64,000 nucleotides of DNA from Dryocosmus kuriphilus (taxonomy: Eukaryota > Arthropoda > Insecta > Hymenoptera > Cynipidae). A program made the position numbers and the translations under genes. The stretch is taken from assembly GCA_038277395.1 (NCBI GenBank), contig CM076189.1:112699267-112763266 (forward strand), read 5' to 3'. The stretch's first letter is position 1. Each line of letters opens with the position of its first letter. The notes under the pieces are model-generated. The model searched no databases and was not told where the DNA came from. It worked only from the letters and a program-made list of their open reading frames with translations. Shown here piece after piece: positions 11,042-22,059 of this stretch.

Positions 11042-11683
11042 TTAACTTTGGCAAGGTCTCCTGACTTTACACAAAGAACGTAGAGGGCCCCTTCGCCGAG
11101 ACACGTAAGGACGTGCCTCTCGATAATACAGCGTCATTCCTCGCCTTAGTTTACAGCGCCTCCTGTGCCTATAATCGTCGTTTAGAGACCCCTCGTCGGA
11201 GGATTCAGTCAGGGTGGTTGAATCGTGGTGCGGTGCAAAGGGTGATAACCTGCAGCTATTGCGAAGTCGGTTGTCCGCATGTTTCCCCTCCAGGGAAGTA
11301 TATGGATGTATTGGTGATAGCTCATCCTGAGCCGCCAAGTAGTGAGAATGACCGTCGTCAATAGTGGGTTGGTTATCCATGCTGCTTCGTTCCTGAGAAG
11401 GATGTGGGTGTGTTGCTGGTAGCTCGTCCTGAGCTGCCGTGTAGTGTGACTGCTCATCATCTCCGGTGGGTTGGTTACCCATCCTGCTTATTTCCTGAAA
11501 AGAGTGTATGTCCGTTTTTAGTGGATCTTCCTGAGATGGCGTGTAGTATAACTGCTCGTCATCACCAGTGGTTTGGTTGCCGATGCTGCTTCTCTCCTGA
11601 GAGAAGTACGTGCCTATTTTTATTCTCCCTTCCCGAGCTGGAGTGTGGTTGGACGGTGTTCGGTGGAGTTGTCTTCCGTGCAC
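11042..11683 (-). pseudogene. pol C-terminal tail with ~40-residue tandem repeats
   Basis: Open minus-strand stretch of 213 codons downstream of integrase. It holds about three and a half copies of a ~40-residue unit: SQERSSIGNQTTGDDEQ, then ISRMGNQPTGDDEQSHYTAA, then SQERSSMDNQPTIDDGHSHY, each followed by an AQDELP-like and H-rich spacer. The tail ends in a basic segment (HRRRCKLRRGM). It may be an extension of the integrase C-terminus or a short third frame. I know of no domain with this repeat. Codon 1 is not certain because the frame is entered from upstream. Confidence 0.5.
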
Positions 11684-12044
11684 TTTGTTTCGGACGCCAC
11701 TGAACTGTACCCAGTAGATGTCTCTTCCTATCAGAGTGTCGATGGTCCAGGGACCTATCCTTTTCGGATCAAATCCCTGGTTAAATTCTTTATCCTGCTT
11801 CGATGAGGCGTGGGTGCTTACGAATACTTTGTCACAGGGTTATTAAAGCCAGGTATTCCCTTTTTGCACGGCATAACCTCGCTTGTACTGTGTATGGTAG
11901 GTTCGTGCTTTTTCCTCCCTTCCCTGATGTTCCACATGCGGGGTTGGGGAGGTGTCAGCGAACCTCCATTCCACTGGTCGCCGTAATGTTTGACCTAGTA
12001 AAACATAACTTGGTGTCTGGCCGGTAGCGGCATTTCGTCGACGA

Positions 12045-12771
12045 CGCTTGCCGAAAACGATCTCTGGAAAGAATCGGCCCCATTCTCCGTGGTTTCTCTG
12101 GTCGGTGCATATTCGTATTCCCTTTTTTATATCCTGGTTGCGACGTTTGGTGGGGTTGGCACGTGTATGGCAGATCGGTGTAGTCGATAAATTGCAATCT
12201 CATCTTTGGCAGGCATGGATTCATTGCTGGCTGACGAACTGACGACCGTTGTCGCTGAGAATCTACCTGGGATTTCCCCAACGAGGAAAAGCTTTTCTTC
12301 CCACAACAGCGGTAAGAAAGGGTGCTTTCGAGTGCCCTAGGGGAAATGATTTGAGCCAGCAGGAAAAAAGATCAGTGACTATGAGGATGAACTTCTTGCC
12401 CGTGGCCTTAGTTTGATAGGCACCCATCAGGTCCAGCGCTATCGTGTCCGATTCATTCTTCGGTGTTCGTGGATTCAGATAGTCCTCCTTCGTTGAGCGC
12501 AACGCTTTTGCGTATATGCACAAGCGGCAACTTGTCACGTACCTTCGTGCATCGCGACACATACCTGGCCAATAATATCTTGTTTGAATGTCCCTGAGAT
12601 TCTCGTCCGTTTATGGGTGTTCCGCGAGACATCAGTCGTGGTGCTCCTATAGAACTTGCTCGACGGATTCGCTGAGAATGCGTAGTGACCGACTCTGGTG
12701 GTCAGGATGATTTTTCCGGAACCCGTGTTGGTCCATAAGATCCTGCTGTACACAGCGTTCTTTGCAAACAT
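12045..12771 (-). pseudogene. Gypsy integrase, catalytic Glu replaced
   Basis: Zinc-binding segment: a HINGRE-like start, then MCRDARRYVTSCRLCIYAKAL (12562-12500). The core begins with IALDLMGAYQTKATGKKFI (first Asp) and VTDLFSCWLKSFPLG; a second part after a TAG reads ILSDNGRQFVSQQ (second Asp). The position where integrases have Glu reads ANPTKRRNQDIKK, that is Lys instead of Glu. The tail has NAATGQTPSYVLLGQTLRRP. At least one shift near 12560 and stops near 12270 and 12225 break it. Confidence 0.82.
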
Positions 12772-12822
12772 TTCTGCTCAGCTGCTCTAGCAGTTGGTAC
12801 CAACTATTGACTTCACGGTTGA

Positions 12823-13145
12823 CTACAGGGTCAAATTTCTGTGCTTCGGGAGCTTCGTCAAAAAGGTAGCGGCTCCTTCAAGCGTTAGTGCATGGCGGGG
12901 TGGCAGGCCCGGCATCTGCCTCTCGATCAAAGGGTGGGAGCAGCATTTTCTCCAGGTCGGCTTCTCCTGGGAAAGATGCGCCCGATTTTGAATGGAGCGA
13001 TAGTGCGTCGGCGAGTTCATTTTCTTTCCCGGGCAGTGTTTGACGTTAAACTTAAAGCGGCTAATGTAACTGCCCCACGGCGTCAACTACTTTTTGGCGT
13101 CATTCATCTGGTGCAGCCACGTTAGGGCTTTGCTGTCAGTTTAGA
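12823..13145 (-). pseudogene. Gypsy RNase H C-terminal fragment
   Basis: Minus-strand reading begins with DSKALTWLHQMNDAKK, then a stop, then LTPWGSYISRFKFNVKHCPG. These are the last RNase H motifs of Ty3/Gypsy pol (D.KAL.WL and a KH.PG segment). The frame then decays towards the integrase. Confidence 0.75.
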
Positions 13146-13510
13146 GCAATAGTTGAGAATATTCGTGACTGTCTTAGGTCCCTCAGTGTTCCGTGGATGA
13201 CTGGAAGCGGTTGGGCTGAATCGGCGGTAAGGTCGTTGCGTCTTCTGAAAGATACGCAGAAACGTTTGGAACCGTCCTTCTTGGTCCGGATCAGCGTAGG
13301 CGAGCTGTAAGTGGAAGATACTGGCTCGATGATTCAGTTGGCTAGTATCTCAGAAACATCGGTATCCAAGACTTTCTTGTTTGTTTCCGATTATCCTCCT
13401 GGGGTTATCCGAAAGGGCTATTCTGAGGTAAGGTGGATTTCATGTTTCACGATGGAAGCGTGTTGCATTCTCCCCACCTTGGTCGAAGATGCGCTGGTGG
13501 CGGTTGACGA
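13140..13510 (-). pseudogene. Gypsy reverse transcriptase, N-terminal part only
   Basis: Minus-strand translation shows VKHEIHLTSE, a stop, PFRITP, then IIEPVSSTYSSPTLIRTKKD, GSKRFCVSFRRRNDLT and DSAQPLPVIHGTLRDL, ending RIFSTIAL. These match the fingers region and the start of the palm of Ty3/Gypsy RT. Directly after it, near 13145, the sequence jumps to the RNase H motif, so the palm with the catalytic aspartates (YxDD) and the connection are deleted. Three or more in-frame stops. Confidence 0.8.
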
Positions 13511-13954
13511 TTTTCAAGACAGATACCGCATCGTGGGCGTAAAATTCTGGAACAGATAACTACTTATTGATGCTCAAGGGAGTGTTAGGGATAGGGGTCT
13601 GTGACACCGGTAACGAGAAAACTCGGTGTCGCTCCATGTGTCCGCTATAAAGGAAATCGGATAGTTTGTCCACGTTCACGCCATGTTGTTTCACCCAGTC
13701 CCGCTTCAGTATTACTTCGTCTCGTAGATCGTCAGTGACATGGAGTAGTCCCGGCTAGGAGCCTCCTTTCAGCTCCACATCCAGGCGAATCATCCACCGC
13801 AGGTTTAGCATGCGGCCACGGGCAGCGAGTTCTGCTTCTGGTGGGCCAGGAAGTAAGTTGGCAAGTTATTCGTATGTGTGCATGTCGGTTCGCACTGCGC
13901 TGCCGGTGGCTCTGCAATCAGCGATGGCGTTAACTTATCTACTCCCTAGCTATG

Positions 13955-15198
13955 CTAGTTTTCCTCTGGAGGCTCTGACAGTGTTTCGATTCGGGGTAGA
14001 GCAGTATTCGGATCTGAGCTGGTTGTGGCGGCGGGTGTGTTCCCTTCCGCAACCTGGAGCCCATCTTCCGAAAGAGTGTTTTCCTCATTTAACGCGGGAT
14101 AGTAAGGATGGTGATGGTAACCGGGACAGTAGTCGCACGTACCTGCATTCGGGCGTGAGGGCTCGGGTTTTTCTAGATTAGTTGAATTGAACATGGGCTT
14201 CGGTTTGCCTGGTTCAACGATGCGTGACTTTGTTGATGATGCTTCGGTTTGGTGAGACTCCAGCTGACCTGCACGCATCAGTAGGTCTCTAAGGTTTCGG
14301 ATACTGGCTGAGCGAAGTTATCTGCGAAATAAAGTCTTGACTAATTCGACCAATTATTCGGTGATGGATTCTTCCCGGTCATTGGAAGTTAGCCCTTTCG
14401 CGGTCAAAAGTTTCTTATAGAGAAATATCGCCACGTTGTAACTTTCAAGCTATTTCTGGGGCTATGTGACGGTACAGAGGTGAAATATTACAAAACTGCC
14501 TGCAGTTTTTGTTCCGCGCTCCATGCCCAGAAAGACTCTTGAATGCTGGTGGCCACAAGATGGTTTTCTAACTCCCGTAGGAATTTCTCCTGGTCCTCGT
14601 AGTCTAATCCCGAAAATTCTTGCTTCGGTAGTAAGGTGCTGGTGTTAGATATTAGTCCTTGAAGCTACAGTGCTCTGGACTCGGGACAGTAAATTTGGGG
14701 TGTGTTGGTAAAGTTCGTTTGCTACGGTCTGTTCGGCTGTGTTGCGTTCCCGGGATCTCTATGCAAGTCCGTTTAAATAATTGCTTCCGCCAAGGTTGAT
14801 AGGAGTTTTGGGTCTCTCGAAGATGTTTGTTGATTCCCTCCTATTTCCAAAGCGCTGTATTTCGATGCTAGATCATCAGATACCGTTCCTAAAGTAACCG
14901 GATCTGTTTTCGAATGCTCTAGATCTTAATTAGCGACGTCAATTGTAGCGGAAATCGATTTATGTAATTCGTGTGGGTAAGGGTTGTTGAGCACCATCGG
15001 ATTTTGTTCTCCACTTACGGCAGTGGCTGTTGTTTGACGTGTGATTTCCGTACGTTCGGGGATGGTTTTTCCTTTGACTGGGAGATTACGTTCAACCATC
15101 GCCGTCAAGAGCATGAGACGATCTCTCGCATTGGTGAGCAGCAATATCAATCGGACAAAGAATGAGCCACTTTGGGCCGCCAATTGGTGAATGGACAA
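13955..15198 (-). pseudogene. Gypsy gag region with degenerate zinc knuckle
   Basis: The gag start at 15198-14926 matches the left copy; the region then breaks up in shifting frames. At 14278-13955 a hydrophilic stretch rich in Ser, Pro and Glu carries CDYC followed by a His-rich segment (about 14130-14160). This fits the start of a CCHC nucleocapsid knuckle whose last ligands are lost. The stretch down to about 13560 should hold the protease, but I see no clear active-site triad there. Confidence 0.5.
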
Positions 15199-17355
15199 CT
15201 AGTCCACACTTTTTTGTGTTGTTCTGCTAGAAGGAAAACTAGTTTATCGTTCATCTACTTTGGTGCCCCTGAGATAGGCAGGTCGTTTTCGTTTGTTCTT
15301 GGTTTGCATGGCTTCTAACCACGCTCTACTTCCATCGTTGGAACCACGGTAGGTTGCTCAGCTCCAGTGAACTGTCGCTCCCTGAACAAGTTCTCGGTCT
15401 GTACGCGGTCGTCCCTACTGGCGGCTCCTATGGGCCCTCCAACGGTTAAGAGAAGCCCCCGATCGAGGCGGCCTCGAAGTAACGGCCCAGGTTGCCCGTA
15501 GCGTAGGACCTGTATTCCTGAAGTTCTTCCTGCGTGAGGGTAGTGGTTCGGGGTACACTGAATGTACGGGTAGTAACGGGCCCGGCAGTGTAAGCTTCCC
15601 AAAAGGGCGCCGGTCTGTAGCTGTTAAGTTGCTGTCGACAGTACGGTTCCCTTTGTTTCGCTCCGCTCTGCTTCGGTCGTAGGTCTTCCCTTCTTCTTCA
15701 CTGGCCTTGAAACATGGTCCGCAGGTGGCGGCCCCTCGATGCTGGAGGGGCTGGGGCGAATGGTATCCAACGGCTCGAAGTTTGGCAGGCTGAAGCCCCA
15801 TCTCTTGAGCCACGGCCTTGGCTCGCCGCCGTAGTGGGTTTAAGCCCATCCGGTTTTGGGAATGGTATCTTCTATGAGTAATTCTGTAGGCAGTTGCGGG
15901 TGGCCCTATTATTAAGGTCGGGAAAGGTGGGTGAGCCCAGAGAATATCTGCAGTGTGTTCACTGGTGCTGGCACCCGAAGGTCATCAACCAATGGAAGCC
16001 CTCCAGCTGAGTTCCCGTTTCGAGTTCAACAGGGGTGGGTGAGCCCCAAAGAGGTCAGCATTAATATCCGAACCCTCCTCGTTATGCGTTCAAGTGGGGG
16101 GTGGGCACCGGGGATGGTCTGCAGTGTGTTCACTGGTCTTGGCTCCCGAAGGGCATCGACGAATGAAGGCACTGCAGATATTTTCCCGTTTTGCGTCCAA
16201 AGGGGGGGGGGGGGGGTGAGCACCGAAGAGGTCGGCTTCAGCGTCCGAACTCTTCTCGTAATGCTTTCAGGTAGGGCGTGAGCCCCGGTGGTGACCTGCA
16301 GTGTGTTCACTGGTGATGGCTCTCAGAGGGAATCGACCAATGGAATAACTGCAGCTGATTTCTCGCCTTGCGTTAAACAATATCAGCTTGAATAGCTCTT
16401 AAAAGTGCTGTTGGCCAGAAATTATTCGCGTTTCGGTTTTACGCTCGATCCTCTATGTCACTGATGCACAGAGGCCAAGAAAACTGAAGAAATCCTGGTT
16501 GAGTAGGAACAAGCAGCTTCATTTCTTAAATCGAGAAGACTGCTGTGATGTCTGGAGTTTTCGGGGAGCGTGCGACGCACGACATGGTGTTGTTTACGCG
16601 TCGAAGTGTCAAATGATCAAGGCGGATCGTCGCGTTCAGATCGGCAGACAGGCTAAGACCAAACAAATGTGTGTTCGTTGAGGCACGTGTAGGTGCGTTC
16701 CTGTTTCCCGTTCCACTCACCTTGATCGCATCAGACGCGCTGTCTTTATGCACTTAGACGCGGGAGAGCTCCCTGGAAATTTGCCCCGTTGGTGGCTGTC
16801 TCTAATTGGTCCCTCAGTGGATGGAAGTGGAAATACTAGAGAGGGTTTCCCGTCTACGCATGCGTGGACCAATAAGGTTATTTCACCTCCACGCGTGGAC
16901 TTGCACACGCGCTCGCGTCTTCGCTTCCCGGTACCTCCTGACGACACGCTGAGCTTAGATGGAAGAAGATATTCATAGAAATTAATAAGAATATATATGG
17001 TGATAATAATAATAAGACTAAGGGTGAAGAGGTAAAAATTAAGGTAATCGGTGAGGTAGAAACGACGACAAACTCAGGCGCTAGTACTTGTTTATAGGGG
17101 AAACGGTATAAACGGGTGATGGGTCTAATTGTGACAGGTCGCCTTTCTTGAACCACGAACAAGTGGTCAGAGCGTTCGTGATCAAAAAGGCGAGAATCGT
17201 AGAATTTCTTTAAATCGGAATTTGTCTGAGTCCAAAGAGTTGAAATTTTGGAAAACGGGTTTCTCACGCGTGAGTCGGTGTCATTTTTACTGGGGCCATT
17301 TTGAGTGAAAGGTCTTCATGAACCGATAGGTTCACAATTTTTTCGCTGGAGGCGT
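14735..17355 (-). repeat. right 2.6-kb direct repeat (5' LTR + leader + gag start)
   Basis: Partner of 8140-10760. On the minus strand it leads into the gag reading frame, so it contains the 5' LTR. The outer end is near 17355, where the sequence switches to the dispersed repeat described at 17365. Confidence 0.85.
15940..16390 (-). repeat. ~175-bp tandem repeats in the Gypsy leader (right copy)
   Basis: Three units at about 15948, 16121 and 16300 with the same CTGCAGTGTGTTCACTGG mark; spacing 173-179 bp. A 15-G run lies at 16202-16216. Copy number differs from the left repeat, as expected for a leader minisatellite. Confidence 0.85.
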
Positions 17356-17364
17356 ATATTATAC

Positions 17365-17565
17365 TTTTCATATATTTTTAAAGCTTACGAAGTTCCTTGG
17401 TAGCCGTGGAAATAGGTAATAGTATATAGAGATCCGTTAAAGGCCTCAAAATTACGGGACTTGTTTGAAAACAGAAAGAGAACTGAAACAAAAATTCCAA
17501 TAATACCTTTCCAGAAAATACAAATTGAAAAAACTCAAATTTATAGTGTCGCAGAAACTTAGTGA
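17365..17565. repeat. dispersed repeat, copy 1 (left of the LINE)
   Basis: AT-rich, non-coding. Shares blocks such as CTTACGAAG, CCGTGGAA, TAGAGATCCG and AAATTCCAATAA with 21485-21735; related to 21745-21900 and 50620-50770. The LINE lies between copies 1 and 2, so it may have inserted into an array of this repeat. Confidence 0.65.
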
Positions 17566-18124
17566 AATTTAGGTCCTGATTCTCCGGAAGCTGCTCGATG
17601 AAAGATGTTGAACTTCCGGCGTTACTGGTTTCTCTATCAGGAATATAATGAGAGAGGGCTTCAAATTAGATGGGGAGAAATTGGAAGAAGGCGTGGAGTA
17701 AGTGCTACAGGGGATAAATGAATAGGTACAAGTAGAGGAATTAAGAAGATTAGGTAAGGAAGGGGCAAGTGGGGGTCGAATCTTACTAGCTAAATTAAAG
17801 GAGAGGATAAAAAGAGGCAAGTGATGATTAAGAAAAGAACATTATATGTAGCTCGAAGATAATAGAGAATGATTTGAAATGGTTAGAAAGAAATATGCAA
17901 TATAAGTTAAGGAAGATATAAGAGAAAAGAAAAAAGGGAAAAAGAACTTGGGTTAAGTACGGAAAAGTACAGGTAGGTGGTGTTTGTTAGAATTGGGACG
18001 AAGAAAGGGAAAAGGTAGTATAACGTAGTATATTTGGGGAAGGGAGGCGAGGGGTGTATGAGAGGGGGAGATAAGAGATAGTAAGGAGCGTTGAGAGAAG
18101 AGAAATGAAGGGGCGAAAAAATGG

Positions 18125-18860
18125 AAGGTGGGGTGCTGGAATATAGCGGCCTTGGAAGGAAAGGATATGAAATTTATTAGAAATTAAAGCAGTGGGAAGT
18201 AGTAGTAATGGCAGAAACGTGGTAAGACTAAGAAGGATTTGAGAGAGTAAGGGAAAGGTTACCGAAGGATTGCATATGGACGATACAGACTGCAAAGGGG
18301 AAGAATAAAAAAGGAAGTGCAATGCGAGGAATGATGATGGGAAGAAGAAAGGGAATTATGACAGTTATCAAAGACATGGAAGAGAGGAAAGAAGGATCAG
18401 AAGGAGTAATAGTACAATAGGCGAAATTGGAAGAAGGAGGTGAAAGATATTAGGGGAATATGTAAACGGGGATATTCAACAGAATTCGGAGAAAGTAAAC
18501 GAATTGATGGAAGAGCATGAAGAAGGGACTAAGCTTATAAAAGGTGGAGATTTTAATGCGAGAACAGGAGAAAGAGAAGGTGAGTATATGGGGGAGGGAG
18601 AGGAAGAAAATTCACAATCAGGGCCTTCAAAAGGGAGGGAATGGAATGGTTCAAGGGCCTGGAAGATATGGGATGGTTTCTCTGAAATGGAAATATACAG
18701 GCGGATGAGGAGGAGGGATATAAACAAGCATGAGGAAAAAGGGAACTGCAATAAGTTATGTGACAGTGGATGACGCGGAAAAAGGACACATTAGGAAACT
18801 AGAAGTAGGGGAATATATAGCTTCGTGACATTTCCCAATAATACTGATATTGGAGGGAGA
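18125..18860 (+). pseudogene. LINE endonuclease domain, frameshifted
   Basis: Fragments in changing frames: CWNIAALEGKDMKF near 18140, VMAETW near 18210, LIKGGDFNARTGERE at 18540-18580 (the catalytic GDFNAR motif), and KGTAISYVTVDD followed by SDHFP-like residues near 18740-18830. These are the ordered motifs of an AP-endonuclease-type LINE domain. Several indels and stops. Confidence 0.8.
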
Positions 18861-19359
18861 AAAGGACAGTGAGAGTGAGGATAAAAGCAAGTAAATATGA
18901 AAAGAGCAAGTAGAGGTGATTGTTCAATAGAAGGGAAGGAACGATTCGAGGGAAAAAAGTCTTAGAGGGCACACTTAAAGGTAAGTTAGGGAAGGAGGGG
19001 AAGAAATGAATGGAACGAGTAATGTAAATAGAAGAATAATGGGTTGAAAGCAGAATGAAGAAAATGGAGAGAAGGGATACGTAGTGGAGAGGAATATAGG
19101 TGGAAAAAGAAGGAGTCTACTGTGATGTGTGATAGAAAAAGGAGGAGGAAATAAAAGATTCGAAGAAGAAGCAGAGAAGGCTAAGAGGGAGGAAGAGGTA
19201 CGGAAGTCGGTAAGTGGAGAGAGATAAAAGATGGAAATGATTAAATCAGGGTATTAAGATCGTGATGTGAAAGAAAATTAGGAAAGGAAAAAAAGAAGGA
19301 AGAGAAGGAGAAGAGAAGGAGAACATAACGAGGGAAGAAGTAAGCAAGGAATTAAAATT

Positions 19360-21090
19360 AATGAAAGAAGCTAAGGTGCCTGGAATGGATGAGATTACAA
19401 ATGAAGTCAGGTAACGTGGGGGGAAAGAACTAAACGAATGGTCATGGATAATGTTCAACAGAGTATGGTGAGGGTGGGGCTGGCCAGAATTATGGAAAGG
19501 AGTGATAGTGATACGTAGAGTCAAAAAGGATAATGGCAAGGAGGTTAAAAGAGATAGTGTAGTGACCCTAATGCCAATATTATATAAATTATATGTGACT
19601 GTTTTATCATAGAGATTAAACAGAGAAGTAGAGGAAAAGAAGATAGTGGCAAAGAGACAAAGGGGGTTTAGGAAAGGAATGGATGTGTGGATAACATATA
19701 TGTTTTGAAATATCTTGAGAATAAAAGGATTGAAAAGGAAGGAGGGTGGAATGGTAGCAATGGTCGTGGATTTGGAAGCGGCATTTGAGTCACTGGACCG
19801 AGATGAGATTGAAAAAATTATGGGGAAGAAGGGGATAAGGGAGAGCATAGTAAAGAGAGTATCTGAAGTTTTTATATAGATGAAACGCAGGATAAAGGTA
19901 GGAGATCAAGTGGGTGACAGTTTCTGGTTAGCGAGAGGTGTATGACAAGGTTGTCTTTTGAGCCCATTATTACTTAGCATTTTAATATCAGAATTGGAAG
20001 ATGAAATGAAGAGGAAAGTTTGGGTACTAATTAAGGTGGGAGAAGGAAAGATATATACACTGGCATATGCAGATGATATAGTAGTCGTGTCGGAGGACGA
20101 AAAGGTAATGGCGGGCTTAATTTGGGGATTGGAGGAATACCTATTTGGGAAATGTTGAAGAAAACGTAGAAAAGACCATGCAACCCAGTGGAAATCACAT
20201 TGTTCATATAAGAGGAAGGACAAAAGAAGGAGCAGGATTAATGGAACAGATATGGGGAATAGGGAAAAAAAATTTTAAAAGAGATTGGAGAAGGAGAATA
20301 AGGCTGCTACATACGCTGGTGTGGCCGGTATAAGGCTACGGAGCGGTGATAAGGGGTTGGAAGGAAAGGAAAGATATTAAGAGGCTACAAGAAAGATAGA
20401 TAAGGCGGAAGCTAGGAGTAGACTAGAGATCACCCTGTTATATGGTAAGAGAAGTCGCATAAAGGGATAAAATTGAGGCCTAGACCGGGAAAGAGGGAAC
20501 TCATGTTTCAAGAGAGTCTAAGAGAGGGAAAATGACGGGAGTTAGTGATGTTGTGCTAGAGCGGGATAGAGGAAAGGAGAGGGAAGGCGATATAATTAGC
20601 GACGTGAGGAAAAAGAGAAAGGAGTTTTTTGGGGATAGAACTATCGGAGATGGGCATGGAGTAAAGTAGGGAGAACTGGAAAAAGGAGAGAGAGAAAGAC
20701 TATTGATAAAAGGATGGTGGTTGAATGAGAAATCAAGATATAATAAGTGGTATATAGTGAGAAAAGGGGAAGGGCTACCAATGTATTTAGAAAGTTGTTG
20801 GGGAGAGGGTAGATGGACAAGAGTAGCAAATTTAAATTGGAAAATGAAGTGAGGAATGGGTTGTATTGGTAAGAGCAGGAGAATAGAAAGTGTAGAATAT
20901 GTCAGTGGAAGAAGAAACTTGGGAGCACGTTGGGGATGGATGTAGAAGAGGGATGGAAGAGCAAGAAAGCTGGCAAGAGACTGTGGAAGGGATCTTATGG
21001 GAGGAAGGATTGGGAGAAGGGATAAGTAGATTAGAAGAGGCCAGAAGGATGACTGCTGGGGAACTGAATGAAAGGGATTTGAAGAGTTGA
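19360..21090 (+). pseudogene. LINE reverse transcriptase and C-terminal knuckle
   Basis: RT motifs in order: MVAMVVDLEAAFESLDRDE near 19755 (domain A), a QGCLLSPLLLSILISELE stretch near 19950-19990 (domain B), and LAYADDIVVVSEDEK near 20065 with an intact YADD. After RT the frame continues brokenly. Near 20890-20940 CRIC and then ETWEHVG follow, the Cys/His knuckle common at the C-terminus of such LINEs. Stops at about 19611, 19879 and 19945 and later shifts make it non-functional. Confidence 0.85.
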
Positions 21091-21484
21091 AGTAGAATGG
21101 AAGTGGAAGAAGGCGTAAGCGGAAGTCGCATAGAAACGTGAATATTGTAGACAGTAATAATGAATCGTAAAAGTAAATTAAGTTGCGGCTGCGTTTCGCT
21201 TGCTCTCCACCGATCTTTCTCGTGTGCTGTCTTTCTCTCACTTGATCCTTTGCCCGTTAGTATTAGTTCCAGTTTTAATTGGCGCAAGAATATAAAATAG
21301 TGGTAAGTGTATATATAACTAAGGATTAAGAATGTAATTTGTAAATAGGCGTAAATAGTAACTTTAAATAAGGCAATGAGCAATGTTGTAAAAACGGAAG
21401 CCTTGTAAACCCTGAGAGGAACATGATTAAATAAAGAAGAAGAAGAAGAAGCCTTTGGAAATACTTGGAATTATTTGAAGCCTT

Positions 21485-21893
21485 CTAAACTGCTTTGAAG
21501 TATTTTTAAATCTTACGAAGGTCCTTGAACTCCGTGGAAGCAGGTGATAATCTCTAGAGATCCGCTAAGATGCTTTAAAATTAATCAAACATTTCAAACA
21601 GGGACAAAGCTCAAATAAAATTCCAATAACACTTTTCCACAAAATATATGCTGAGAAAACTCAAAATTGTAACTACTCAAATACAGAGCAAAATTTAGAT
21701 GCTGATGCTCCAGAAACTGCTTGAACTGCTCGTATGTCTTCTAAACTCCTCTCAAATAATTTTAGGTCGAACAAAATACATTGAAATCCGTAGAAGTAGG
21801 CAGTAATCTCTAGAGATTAATTAAGGTTCCTTAAAATTGTGGGAAATGTTTGAAAATATGTAAAAAACACTTAAAATCCCATGAAATGATGAG
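21485..21893. repeat. dispersed repeat, copies 2 and 3
   Basis: Two related AT-rich units (21485-21735 and 21745-21893) sharing CCGTGGAAG or CCGTAGAAG and CTCTAGAGAT blocks about 250 bp apart. The second runs into the 3' end of the minus-strand gene at 22060. Confidence 0.6.
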
Positions 21894-21899
21894 TTTATT
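21894..21899 (-). terminator. poly(A) signal AATAAA for the minus-strand secreted-protein gene
   Basis: Reads AATAAA on the minus strand, about 160 nt after the stop codon at 22060-22062. Spacing fits a short 3' untranslated region. Confidence 0.55.
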
Positions 21900-22059
21900 G
21901 GCTTATAGAATTAGACACACATAAGTTTCGTAAGATACATCTTAAGCTTTTAAAACATTTAATACAACCGAAAATTCAATGAAACAGATATTCCTAAAAT
22001 ATGTAAAACGGACTGGACGCGGATGGTTCACTATGTTGAACATATGGCTCCATGTGACG

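Larger units (their letters stand above)
8140..17355 (-). mobile_element. Ty3/Gypsy-type LTR retrotransposon, degenerate, with 2.6-kb direct repeats
   Basis: Read on the minus strand the order is: 2.6-kb repeat containing LTR, leader and start of gag (17355-14735); rest of gag with a Cys knuckle; protease region; reverse transcriptase; RNase H; integrase; a repetitive C-terminal tail; then a second 2.6-kb repeat (10760-8140). RT before integrase is the Ty3/Gypsy order. The gag start lies inside both repeats, so the left copy is best explained as the LTR plus leader and gag start of a second, truncated element in tandem. Every coding part has stops, shifts or deletions. Exact LTR ends, primer-binding site and target duplication were not resolved. 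Confidence 0.8.
17570..21451 (+). mobile_element. non-LTR retrotransposon (LINE), purine-rich strand, decayed
   Basis: Plus-strand LINE of about 3.9 kb. Order: end of an ORF1-like region (ERKMQYKLRE and GKRTWVKYGKVQVGG near 17870-17970), AP-type endonuclease, reverse transcriptase, Cys/His C-terminal knuckle, then an AATAAA-like end and an (AAG)n tail at 21434-21451. The coding strand is strongly A+G biased. The family resembles jockey/R1-group elements; this is inference from motif style. The 5' end is approximate and target duplications were not found. Confidence 0.85.

Noticed and set aside
11113..12027. Plus-strand frames of 70-100 codons over the Gypsy body
   Set aside because: Antisense shadows; integrase and RT motifs read on the minus strand.
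17570..21250. Many minus-strand Ser/Pro/Leu-rich frames over the LINE
   Set aside because: Shadows of the purine-rich LINE coding strand; they carry no domain motifs, while the plus strand has ordered EN and RT motifs.
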